DNA of 64,000 nucleotides from Deroplatys truncata (lineage: Eukaryota; Arthropoda; Insecta; Mantodea; Mantidae). Shown here piece after piece: positions 34,313-45,255 of the stretch. Under the pieces are notes generated by a model, which saw only the letters and a program-made list of their open reading frames with translations, searched no databases and had not been told where the DNA came from. The position numbers and the translations under genes were made by a program. Positions within the stretch are counted from its first letter, which is position 1. Every line of letters begins with the position of its first letter. Location: the NCBI GenBank assembly GCA_030765065.1, contig CM060979.1, positions 109,232,350 through 109,296,349 on the forward strand. Reading direction: 5' to 3'.

Positions 34313-35811
34313 TGTTGATGCTTCAGCTTATAGTAAAAAAAAAAGATGTCTGACATTAATAATTTCCATGAAACTTCTCAGGTAGTCTGCAGGAGGCAGG
34401 AACGAAGTTTTCCTTAATGAATCAGAAAAGTCTGAAAGAAGCCCCACAGGTGGTTCTCAAAACTTTGCCAAGGCAACAAACTTAGAGAGCTAAAATAAAC
34501 AACAGAATTCAGTAAAATACAACTTCAGGCAACTCCTCGTTCTTCTTTTCTGAATTTTTAACGAGACTTCCTCTTCTGACCTCCACGTCAGTTTTCCTGT
34601 CTCATTCTGCATGCCTTCTTCCTCAAAGTATTTCTCTGCATGAAGGGAACTCAGTTTTAATCACGAACTCCTTTTGTACGCTTCCGTTTATATTCGAAGA
34701 AGAATATGCACCCTGCTTTAAATGCCGCAAGAAAAAATCTTAATTAAAATATTTTCTTTCTTTATATCCCTCCAGCTACCCCATTCCATATAAGACTCAT
34801 TGCATATTCCTTATTTACATGAATAAACGCGACTGCTAAATATCACAACTGTAATATGATACAATAATGAGGCTTTTTCACAGCCATTATTAGCGCAATC
34901 GTTAAGGAATTTATATTTTGTTTGCGGTTAATGTAATATGTTTCATTTTCTTTTTTCTTTCAAATTTAGTAGAATAAAGTAATATTTCGACTTGCCGATG
35001 GCAGTACCAACTTTCATGAATTTCTGACGCACGGGGAATGTTGTAAAGGTACTACGAGATATCTCAACCGGTTTTTATCCCTTCCTAAAGGTTTCAAGAG
35101 GGACGAAAAGTCTTCGGCTACAAAAGAGAGATTTTAGCCTACCGAGGTTCAACCGCTCAGTGGCACACATTTTAGAGATTCCTTTTTCAACCCCCTTGTA
35201 GAGGCCAATCTAACCGGAGTGTTTTCATAGTTTCCAGCTATCACCAGGTAAACACCGGATTGTGTAGTTATTGTCGGGACCCAAAGATCCACCCACGGAA
35301 TAAAATAAATATAAATAAAATAGATAGTACAGGAAGGGACAACCATCTATGACCATTTGTCCGGCATCACACCGATTGGTTAATATACTCTCAGAACAGT
35401 AGTCATAAGATCACAAAACTCCGCACTGTAATGCCCTCATGGGAACAAACTAGATGACACAGCAAAGCGACTACGCTACTGAGGCCATGTAGCAACAAGT
35501 TAGTCAATTAGATGGCACAGGAGAGCGAACAGGTAATTAACGTCTTGTATTTTCTGTAACGCATAGAATTAGGTGTATAAAAGAACAACCTTAAGGTAAC
35601 CGTCTCTCATGATTTTTGTAGAAAGAAAAGAAGGAAAATATAAAGTAAACCATACAGCAGTGGATTAAGTTTGTTTTTAATTCCGCAATTTGGCTCCGAA
35701 TAGAAAGTTATAGTCTCTACATTAATTTCATAAAGAGATAATTTGAATTAGTGTTTGTAGTGTTTAAAGCCCATTCATACTGCACCGCAGGCGGTGGATA
35801 CTGACGATGCA
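34313..35811. other. Unassigned stretch
   Basis: No supported gene. A 65-codon minus frame (35149-35346) has no recognised motif. 35030-35400 is moderately GC-richer and may be an unlisted repeat. Confidence 0.25.
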
Positions 35812-35968
35812 TGAAATGAAATGATTATTGGGAAATGAATTTTGGAAAGAAAAAGTTCCAGGCCTAGTTTAAGGTATCTCCCCGGAACTCTCAGCCAGGG
35901 AAGACGATCCTAAATGGATTTGGATCGCGGACCTCCCGCCATAAGCCTGTGTTTTAACGAGCTCAGGC
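35812..35968 (-). repeat. SINE-B copy 2
   Basis: Collinear with SINE-B copy 1 (AAAAGTTCCAGGCCTAG, TCTCCCCGGAACT). The B-box is decayed (GATTTGGATCGCGG on the plus strand). Confidence 0.5.
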
Positions 35969-36843
35969 CAAACGCGACGGTGCATGTGCGTTTGCTGATG
36001 TGTGTGCAGGAATAATATCGCAAACCACTTAACTCATTTTGATAATTCTTTCACCATAAGAATGCTTTGCTCACATAGCTATAATATTTAATTTCAGCTC
36101 CTAATTCAGTGAAAAACTACAAGTTAATCGAGATAAACATTTGTAGAAATAGCTTCATTGCAAATTTGGTTCTAGGTACAAACAGCACCAAAGAAAATCT
36201 TCCGCGGATTTTGTAACGTTTTTTAGGGTCTATTGAGGCGTGTCCTTCACCTTACATATCGCAGAGCGTGGTGGTTTGATAACACAACAATAAGGGTGAA
36301 AAGAGGGGAGGTTGATGTCTTTGCTTCTTCTGGTGTTATTGAAACCAAAACATGTTTATTGTCTCAGAACCAGTCGTGCCGTATACTAGCGAAATTACTG
36401 TTGGACGAAACGTGGGTGTGTGGGAGGCTGGTCGTACTGTTACAGCAACTGCAACGGCAGTGCATAAAAGTGTTTTTATAGTAAATTATTAGATAAAACT
36501 GTTCCAGCAAAGTGGAGAACACGGTCTGCATACTAGTCAGACGCAGATGATGATATTCGTTTGCTAAATGTAAATTACTCTTTTGTTATAATTTACTGAT
36601 CATGTTTAGAAACTAGAGATAAACGTGCATATGTATATGGTTTACCGAATATGACATACATATGATAGCAATAAAATTGGGTTATATTTTTGTCTATAAT
36701 CCTGTTGTATTCCTATGATCAGTTAATATATTAGTAAATGTATATTAACCAATTCTAGTTTGAATTAGAGGGTAAACATGCTGCTTTGTTTATTTATTAT
36801 TTAGTTATGTTTGCTTCTATGTAGCAACAAGCATTGATACCAC
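35969..36843. other. Unassigned stretch
   Basis: The 82-codon plus frame at 36233-36481 has no recognised domain. No repeat was identified. Confidence 0.25.
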
Positions 36844-37621
36844 TGTTGAGGCAATATTTTATATCATAACATGCTGTGAATGCCAGAGTGATTGTAGTGT
36901 AAATTAATATTATTGTATGTACAGGATTTTAGATGTTTGTTAGCCATAAGTATTGTTAGGAAATAAGTTTACACGGCATCACTGAAACTGACAATAGAAG
37001 TGGGTAACAATAAACCGAGGGGGTGAGTTGTTTATCACTAAGAAGAAATAAACAAATGACGTCAGGGTAGCGTGCCTTTTTTAGAAATGGAGGGAATATC
37101 TTCCCAAGAGTATGCGAGTATATCTTAGTAGTAGTGATTGGCTCACCAAAACAGACACTAAAGTGGGCGCGATTTGGTAACCAATAGCTCTATTATAATG
37201 TTTAGGCAATTCGAGGTGAAGGAGTATATATTCTCGAGCCATAAACAAGTTTCGCACTGTTGCGAAGAATCTTTCACGAGGTGCACGTCACACAGTTCTA
37301 AAGAATCTCTCATGAGGTGCACGTCGCAGAGTTAGTTACAAAAATGTAAAGTACGCGAAGTAATTGGTGCGCGGTAACTATAACGACTGTAGTTACATTC
37401 AGAAATATCACAGTTTCAGTCAGGCGTGTATAAAGATTAAATATATGAATTATTAATTAAGTGTGACGGCAATAAAAGTATAGATTCCATTTTTTTATCA
37501 GTTTTATCGTTTAGCAACAACTCCTTTGCGTTTACACGCCCTGCTTAGAGACACGTGCTCGACTGAGTTATAATAGCTAGCCGGAGGACAAAGAACCCAA
37601 ATTAAAAATAATTAAACAATA
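36844..37621 (+). mobile_element. LTR of a retrotransposon, with promoter and PBS
   Basis: Homologous in opposite orientation to 13913-14543. It begins TGTTGAGGCAATATT. A TATA box (AGTATATATTC) lies near 37222, with the expected initiation zone downstream, and a poly-A signal AATAAAAG near 37470. It ends with AACAATAA. GCGCCCAAC at 37622-37630 matches the start of a tRNA-Lys-type PBS, so this is a 5' LTR rather than a solo LTR. A short internal duplication (GAGGTGCACGTC, about 37277-37333) is present. No gag or pol could be read to the right. Confidence 0.55.
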
Positions 37622-38060
37622 AGCGCCCAACAAATAAGATAACACAAGCCATTGAGAACTGCGACAGTTCCGTTTAGTTTTTGTTGTGAAGTATTGCTAT
37701 GTATTTAATGAATACCATTCAAGCTTTAATTTGAAAATCTATTCGACTGCACATTCTACATTTCGCTAACCTGGGGGCTCATCAAGTTTCCCCCCTAACT
37801 TTTAACCCGTGCAAAGGCGATAAGGTATAGGCTACCAATCACGATAAGAGGTCTATATGACAAACTGAGTGCACTCACTCTACCTCTTTCTCTTTTAGCC
37901 AATACGATCGAGAGCCTAAATATATACTTCGTTTATACTCCATTTTGTAACCTTTGTTGTGGTTATTGGTGCAACTATTTAGCAGAAGGACTGACGCACC
38001 CTTGCACCGTGGCCTAAAGCAACCGATCAAACGGCATGGCTTCGCAAGGCTACCTACAAC
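37622..38060 (+). other. Putative LTR-element leader, otherwise unassigned
   Basis: Follows the PBS-like site. Homology to the other copy fades after about 37660. No coding region is visible; 37875-38183 is open on the minus strand but is partly tandem repeat. Confidence 0.3.
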
Positions 38061-38184
38061 GATAAATAATGTGATGTAGACGCGAGGTGCAGTGAAATTT
38101 TCTTTGGTGCTCTTTGTACAATGATAAATAATGTGACTTAGACGCGAGGTGCAGTGAGATATCTTTTGGCGCTCTTTGTACAAT
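38061..38184. repeat. Two tandem 62-bp repeats
   Basis: Units begin with GATAAATAATGTGA at 38061 and 38123, share TAGACGCGAGGTGCAGTGA and end CTCTTTGTACAATG, with few differences. Confidence 0.85.
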
Positions 38185-38214
38185 GTGGATAGAGGAAACG
38201 GAATAGATAATCAG

Positions 38215-39080
38215 ATGTTTAAACGCTGCTCGCTTGTTTTACCTAGAAATACTATACTTTCTCTGTGACATCATGAGAAACAAGTGAAAAGCGATAGGAA
38301 TTTAAACAAAATACAAAGTAATGAAAAATACAAACCAACATTAATAAATATCTCGGAAACGGTTGATACCACAAAACATTCAAATAAATTGTGTTTTAAA
38401 GAGATTCACATTTTGCGTGTAGTAAGCCTTTGACTATTTTATATGGTTTACTTCTTATGCAAGCTAATAGGGAATTCCTTCGGAATAAAGTGGAGTTTAA
38501 AGCTATCGCTACAAAAGTCAAGATATTCATCTTATTGGTAAAAACACGCAAAAATCTTAAATATATGGTATTTTAATCAAATAGTCATTTTTGAGAAAAT
38601 AAACATTGAAGCTTTACCCACCTAAATAGTAGTTAGGAATGGGAGGATATTCTTGCAAATCTTCGTGTCCCATCTTTGGAATGAAAAAATAAATAAATAA
38701 ATCCTGTGACGATAGAGCTCGCGAAGGGCCTGGTCCTGTCAATCCGGCTGCCGGCCTCACACCCATTTCCACACGGCAGTGGTGAGCGCTCATCCATTGA
38801 TACGGGGAGGTGATGTTGCCAGACCACACATCCCCAGGCGGAAAGCTCACTCACGATGCCGGGACCGCTACCTATCGTAACTCTTACTTTTCTCATGAAG
38901 AAAAGTGAGCACTGGTCCTATACTCCGATGGATGGGATCGAACTCGGGCGCATTCCATGGCTGGGAACCGGGAAACCACACTCCAGACCCTTCCTACACA
39001 CACGTACACACAGAGCTAGACAGAAATAACGTACACGGCTTTTTCTCTGAAACTACTTCTCTTTGGATTCAGGGAGCATC
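38215..39080 (+). mobile_element. Family H copy interrupted by a SINE-like element
   Basis: Family blocks run from about 38280 to 38690 and resume at about 38990 with a CA-rich tract and TTGGATTCAGGG (39063-39074). It meets a minus-oriented copy near 39080. Confidence 0.55.
38690..38990 (-). repeat. tRNA-headed SINE-like insertion in family H
   Basis: A GC-rich block unlike its flanks. On the minus strand GAGTTCGATCCC (plus-strand 38936-38947) fits a B-box. It splits family H at a consistent point. Confidence 0.5.
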
Positions 39081-39546
39081 TATATGTGTGTGTATGTGTG
39101 TGAGTGCGTGTTTGTGAACAGCACAGGTTATAAACGAAAAGCGAGTTAAACATTAATTTGGTATTTAAGTTCAGCATCTTCAAAGGATGCAACACGAATA
39201 TTTTCAAGAAATTTCCGCACCCAAAACTACCCTTTACAGTTTCGTTACTTTTGATTTTCTCAAAAATTCCTATAATAATTTTTACTCAAATGGCATTGTT
39301 TAAGGTATTTACACGTCTAATAAAATGTAGCAATTGAATATTTTGCAAATAATGTGTAAAGTGCTTAATCGGAATGAACAGAACTGTCTCCGTATTACTG
39401 GTAAACCGTTAGTGAAATACAAAAACTTCCTAGACAAAATATGTAGACCTTCAAAATACTTTGTATATTTCTTATTGGTTCTTTTGTGCCGTCAGTCATC
39501 TCAGAGATTTATTGTTTGCTTGATTTTTATTTTTCTACCACATGCC
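39081..39546 (-). mobile_element. Family H copy, 3'-to-3' with previous
   Basis: Minus-strand order from the GT tract (39085-39118) through ATCTTCAAAGGATGCAACAC to an old 5' part near 39540. Both termini are eroded. Confidence 0.5.
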
Positions 39547-39945
39547 TAGTACATAGAGAAGGTATTGTATTCCACCCAAAAATTCGGTATCCAGCTTTTA
39601 CCGAAAATACATATTTTGAGGTCCACTGAATAAAAAAGAACATATTCAGAAAAAAGTATACATATGTGTGTCTGTAAACAACATGACTAAAACGATTAGT
39701 TCAGTATCTTTCAAAGAGGTAACACAAAGATTTTCAAGCAAATCTTCCAACCCCAAATTGCTCTATACATGGAAAACGTTTGGAAATTTTTTATTTTCTC
39801 AAACATAGCTTGATTAAAATACCGCATATTTAAGAAGTTTACATGTAAAACATTATATTTATAATTTTCTGGAATCAGACTGCGAAATCTTCGTTAAATA
39901 AGATATCCTAGCTCCATTTTGAAAGACTATTCAAGGCGTACAGTC
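39547..39945 (-). mobile_element. Family H fragment
   Basis: Starts with a 3'-end remnant (CATAGAGAAGGTATTGTATTC), then ATTTTGAGGTCC and TTCAGTATCTTTCAAAGAGG. It directly follows the previous minus copy in the same orientation, so the two are tandem. The 5' part is missing. Confidence 0.5.
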
Positions 39946-40184
39946 CCTTTTGTATGTTGAGCCTACAATAAAGTTATTACTGAACCCAAACAATCTATAT
40001 TAATGTTATTAGCAATTTAATTTCACTTTCAACAGTATACATTCTAATCAGATTTGGTATAATTTATTTTGCATCACCTTACATACTCAGTTATTACACT
40101 TTTATATAACCATTCCGATTAGTTTATTGCTACTAGGATATGTTGTTGGATTGCGTTTCCTAAATGTGCAAGCACTAGTGCCAA
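39946..40184. other. Unassigned stretch
   Basis: Nothing supported. Confidence 0.3.
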
Positions 40185-40720
40185 TGTAATAAAATAAACT
40201 AGCGAACGTAAGAGGCACCAATAAAGCTGGGAACGTTCGTCTTCAAGTGCATCTTTACCGCACGTATACCATTGAACATCGGAGCCTGATACTAACGACC
40301 CCGCTATTCCTTCCAGACGTATACACAGTCCCGTAACTTTGCAAGATTTGTTTCAAAAACGCATTCGATATTTCTGGTGGTACATAAAAACTACGCATAT
40401 TTATAGCATTGCCGGTTACATGTTTGATTATTACTTTCGTCATTTCTCCATTCATATACGTAAAAGTTGTTTTGTCGGAAAAAGTATTTAAAATATTCTC
40501 CATTAATAGTGCGGATATAAGCTTGGTGTAAATTGCGCTGCCACTGGCGATTAATCTATCGTGTCAGCTTGGTCCGCATTTAATTGTAAGGTATCTGAAA
40601 TAAACTCATGTACTACATAAACTCGTTGCATTTCATGTAAAAATTATCCTAATAGTATTTTTCCGGCGTACATTTCCATTCTCCAAAGCTAAAGTTCTTT
40701 GCTACACGCACAATACCGCA
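40185..40720 (-). pseudogene. Second copy of LINE ORF1, inverted
   Basis: The minus-strand frame 40503-40255 reads TTFTYMNGEMTKVIIKHVTG. After a frame change it continues NGIRAVKMHLKTNVPSFIG down to about 40205. The upstream part reads IYTKLISALLMEN. These segments align in order with ORF1 of the plus-strand LINE at 1.8-2.4 kb (IYVKLLSAVLYDN, then HAVKIRLKRHIP), although the two copies are clearly diverged. Only ORF1 is recognisable, so this is a fragment. Confidence 0.65.
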
Positions 40721-41537
40721 AAAGTATTGACATAGTATTGTAGCCAAGGCGGCATAGGTCACACTTGCACACAGTCAATGTTTAAGCAACACCAACTAGT
40801 ACACAATAAACTGGTTCCCAGCTACATCCGACCTAGTCGGACGCTCATGCCAGACTGCATTAAAACATATATAAAGTTAATCACAGCTTTAATAATAATA
40901 TTAATAATACAAATATATAGTAAACTTTATTGTATAAGTTTAGTTTAAGTTTAGTTTCCGTGGGGATAAAGTGGACGTGTTGCGTTCAATTGTTGAAATT
41001 ATATACACACATATATTATTTGGTGCATTATATTGTTAGGTTTATTCATGCCAATCTCAAGTTTCACGGCATATGTGACTTTCTGCAGTTTTGCTGTTAC
41101 ATAGGTTGGTCGCTTGATATTGTGCATACAGCGTCATAGAGAGAACGCAATCCAGCAACATTACGGCTACTTGTACTATGCGAATGAGATGCTCAAGAAT
41201 CGTTTCCTAATGTTTCCTTAAAATATCTCGATTTCCCGGTCATCAAATTTAACTGAGGTCGGTTGGTATATGGTTACTAATAAATATACTAACAAGATTA
41301 ATTCTATTTTATTTTACACATGAAAAAAAAGTCAACAATAATTCAGGGTTCTACATGGTAGGAGGGCATGTAGTTAACTACTTTCTTTTTGGATCTCGTT
41401 TTCGAACTTTCTTTTATCTCTCTGATTTACCGACGTAGTGTTGAATGTCTGAAGCGTCAATGCTGCCACACATTTAAGATGAGAACAACTTGTTCCCAAC
41501 CTTTTCATGAGTTCATATTTTCAATAAATAATACTCT
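40721..41537. other. Unassigned A+T-rich stretch
   Basis: Small frames only, none with motifs. Confidence 0.3.
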
Positions 41538-42176
41538 AAAGCGAGTAACTTCAACTAAACCCTCTATAAGCTTTTTCCAGAGAGATTTAGGTTAACAAAC
41601 AATAACAATAAAGCGAGTAAGCAGCTAAACTTTCCTTAAGTTTTTTCATGGGGTTATAGGTTGAAAAACCAAAGTAATCAGAATAGGATTGTAAAACAAG
41701 TAACTTCACTTAAACTTCTCTTAAGCATCATTATAGGGTTATATGTTATAAAACAAAAGCAATCATAACAACATTGTAAAGCGAGTAACTTCACTCAAAC
41801 TTCCCTTAAGCTTCTTCATGGGGTTATAGGTTGAAAAACAAAGTAATCAGAATAGGATTGTAAAGCGAGTAACTTCACTAAAACTTCCCTTAAGCTTCTT
41901 CATGGGGTTATAGGTTGAAAAGCAAAAGTAATCAGAATAACATTGTAAAGCGAGTAACTTCACTCAAACTTCCCTTAAGCTTCTTCATAGGGTTATAGGT
42001 TCCTTACGAAAGTAATCAGAATAACGCTGTAAAGCGACTAACTTCCCTTAAGTTTTTTTCATAGGATTACGTTCTAAGAGTAATCAAAATAACAGCGTAA
42101 AGTTGAACTTCACTTAAGCTTCTTCATATGGTTATAACTTCAAAAAAAAAGTAATCAGAATAACACTATAAAGCGT
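41538..42176. repeat. Minisatellite, about eight 84-bp units
   Basis: Units restart with GCGAGTAACTTCAC near 41541, 41610, 41698, 41782, 41865, 41950, 42035 and 42105. They contain TTAAGCTTCTTCAT, GGGTTATAGGTTG and GTAATCAGAATAAC. Central units are most alike and edge units more diverged and shortened, as expected for unequal exchange in an array. Confidence 0.9.
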
Positions 42177-43106
42177 TTGTAAGAGTTATGCAATGCTTTA
42201 TATTTTTAATTCCCAAAATTAAATGCAGTCATTACACATTCATGCTACAAATTTTTAAATTTGTTAAATTCCCCAATATCCATTATTTCGATTAGTGCAA
42301 ACTAACAGAGTTTAAGTTTAAGTGAAAAACAAAAACTAACTAGTATGTGTTGGGGTCATTCTAGAATTTGTTCACGTATGAAGCATTCCTCAGAAAATTA
42401 ATATAGTTGTTTTGCAGCAAATGACGTTAGAAAGGACTTAACACAAGGATTTATGCACTTATTTAGAATAAAACCACTTACCTTCATGCAACTGAAAAAC
42501 AACTTATGTATTAATACCAAACTTTAACAGCGCTAACAAAGAAAATTACACTTTTCATATTCTCAACAAGGATTTTAAGTTCTGTGGTTCTTGCACAATG
42601 CTTGCGAATTTAATACAATTGTAAAGTACTAAAACATATATGAACCTGCTCTAATGAAACATAATTTAACCGCTTCACACATAATAAATTTAATTTAAAA
42701 GGCACTTACGACCAGAATACAATGTAAAGAATTTTGACAAAGTCGATAGAGTGTGGAGCCGGTCGCTTCCAAGAGACAGAGCGCGGAGAAGTGTTTCCCA
42801 ATCAGTGGTCGAAATCAAAGTCCCTTGGCCGTTGGCTCATGCTCGAGGCACACACGGAAGCAGATCACGTGGGCTACGTTGCCGCAACGATAGCGCTTTC
42901 TATCCTGGCTGACAGCGCGCATCCTGGTGAGAGCTGAGGAAATGCCTTTCAGGCGGCGACGAGGCTTGTTACGCGGGCTGCTGCACTGGATATAGCAGGG
43001 GCCAAAATTTATTATTGAAGTCCAAGTCGTTCTTGTGCTAACTATAGGCCGTACCTGCTAATACAGCTACTTAACAACTTGCGGGGAAAGAGCCATAAAT
43101 GGCCCA
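42177..43106. other. 930 bp splitting the minisatellite
   Basis: A+T-rich on the left, with a GC-rich part at 42730-43070. No terminal inverted repeats, target-site duplication or coding motif were found. The 67-codon plus frame at 42734-42937 lies in the GC-rich part and is unrecognised. Confidence 0.4.
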
Positions 43107-43205
43107 GTAATTCATTCAAACTTCCATTAAGCTTCTTCATAGAGTTATAATTTCAAAAACGAAAGTAATCAGAATAGCACCATAAAGCTAGTAACTTCAG
43201 TTAAA
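43107..43205. repeat. Detached minisatellite unit
   Basis: One further 84-bp-type unit in the same orientation (TTAAGCTTCTTCATAG, then GTAATCAGAATAGC) plus the start of the next (GCTAGTAACTTCAG). Confidence 0.85.
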
Positions 43206-43289
43206 GTTGTCTGCAGGCAGACGGATCACAGAGACGTACGTAAGTCCCTAGCATTTTCAGTACAAAACACCCGCCCTCGCCAGTAAACT

Positions 43290-43636
43290 CAGAGTCCTGT
43301 GAGAGGGCGACGAAGCGGCCGTTGCAGGCAGGCCAGCGCCCCTGTCTTTAGCGTGGAGAAATCTTTCCAAAGCGCATCAACTATGCCATCTGCCCATCAC
43401 CAAACGCAATACGAATCCAGAGACACAGCCTGAAAGATGAAAGGGGGAAAGATGAAATGACAAGAAATGAGTGAAAGCAGACGTCGTGGTAGTATACAGC
43501 ACCCCACTATTCGCATAGGCGACCGGAAGAAAACCACAAAAAAGCCATGGTTAGAGGGGCGGCTACCGAGAATCGAACCCAGAACCTCCTGAATACGGGC
43601 GGCAGACGTTGCAGCCTGAGCCATCCCTCTCGGTCA
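43290..43636 (-). repeat. SINE-C copy 3
   Basis: The minus-strand head at 43565-43633 has GGATGGCTCAGGCTGC (A-box region) and GGGTTCGATTCTC (B-box). The body runs through CTTTCAGGCTG to GCGCTTTGGAAAGATTTCTC near 43350-43375, as in copy 2. Frames at 43397-43758 cross it and are not genes. Confidence 0.7.
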
Positions 43637-45247
43637 GTTCTTAAGGGTAGTCCGTGGCAATACTGAAACTTCTGATTAAGTATTGACATAACAAAATACA
43701 TAACAGATACGTAGTAAAAAGTTAACTCGATCATCAGCTTTCTATTACGTTTGACCATCGGCCAAATTGCACGCTATGTAGCTGTGCAATATATGTATTT
43801 TGTTCTACAGCACGTAAACTCTGCCTTAATTTTAATTAAATGTTGCAATTTATATTGAACAGCAGTTAAACAGATCGTTCGTTGCATATTAAAATAAGTG
43901 ACTGTGTGCAGTTTCATTTTATTTGTTCTTTCATTGTTTTATTGTTTATCCTTCGTGATGACATCTGTGTGTGCTGGGATGTGTTGCCTACCTCTGAATT
44001 GCCTATGTTGTGTTTAGGCAACAATTTTTGGCCTTTTTCTTGGATAGATTTACAATTTTGCATTTCGGCATTTTCACAAATACAATTTATATAGATGTCA
44101 GTTGTCTTGATTAGGTTTTCCGATAGGTATTCTAACTCTGTTAAAAATTGACATGACTTAACTGACTTTCTGTGAATTCAGGACGAAAAAGCAGGACACG
44201 GTAATTAAATTATATCCTTATTATTTTAATTATTTATAATATTTAAACTATTACTTATTTCCCAACACCTTAGCTGCTTCATTCTATACATCTTAAATTA
44301 GTCCAATGAATTTAAAGTTTCTTTAAACTACAAAAACATAAAAGTAAAATGCCTGATCGTTATGCCTGGGTTATCGTGATAGGATGAATGGTTGAAAGAT
44401 GGTTGCTCTGACCCTTCTGAAATCTTACATTGTCTCTACGGGTTCTCTGTAAATGAGAAACGGAAACATGTTGCATGATATACGGTCTGCTTGTTCCATC
44501 CTAAATTTACAGCCATCCAGTAGGGTTGGGTCAGAGCTCAACATGATTAACAGGTTTATTGGCTAACGTAATCAAGACAAATAATATATGGATTTAAGAA
44601 ACGAATAATTATTAGCCACATTGTTATTTCTTGAATAATTACTCTACAGTACTAACAAAAGCTTCATTTTATGCATACACGTAGACTTACCTATAAATGT
44701 TCTAATTTTGAATAAACAATTCAAACATTAACTTGAAGATGGAGCTATAAGGAAAATAAGCGACAGTAAAGAGATAGGCAAGAAATAAAGAAATGACGTA
44801 CAAGTATCCCAATAAAAGCTTCAAGTAATTATAGTAATATAGTACTATTAATAGGCTTATATTTTAAATTATTATATATTCAATTTCAAACATGAATACC
44901 CTACTGAACACTGCCAACGTAGTTCTTCATAATGTGTCTCTCAATGTGGTTTGATATTAATCACACATAAGACACTTCGTTACTATATTAAAGGCAAAAT
45001 AAATGAAATTTCCATGCGTCCATGCTGTACTGTAAATTCCTCCCACTACTTGTACTTGTGTCAGTGCCATGTTTAAGCTAAGCTCTAGGAAAAGCTCTCT
45101 CTCTCTCTCTCCTAATCCTAGATTGCATCGCTTCTCTGCTTTAATGCTCAAAGTCCTCCACTTTACACAGTGTAAACAACTTAGCTTAAGAGTGGATTTC
45201 CTGTCGATTTGCTTTAACATTTCATTTCATTTCATTCAAATTCTTCG
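43637..45247. other. Unassigned A+T-rich stretch
   Basis: No gene or RNA. A CT-rich run at 45096-45112 and a short CATTT run at 45217-45236 are the only simple repeats. Confidence 0.3.
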
Positions 45248-45255
45248 GTGATAGG

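Noticed and set aside
41538..42176. Centromeric-type satellite
   Set aside because: Only about eight diverged units in a short array; this is a local minisatellite.
42177..43106. DNA transposon inserted in the minisatellite
   Set aside because: No terminal inverted repeats or duplicated target could be found at either junction, so only the split itself is reported.
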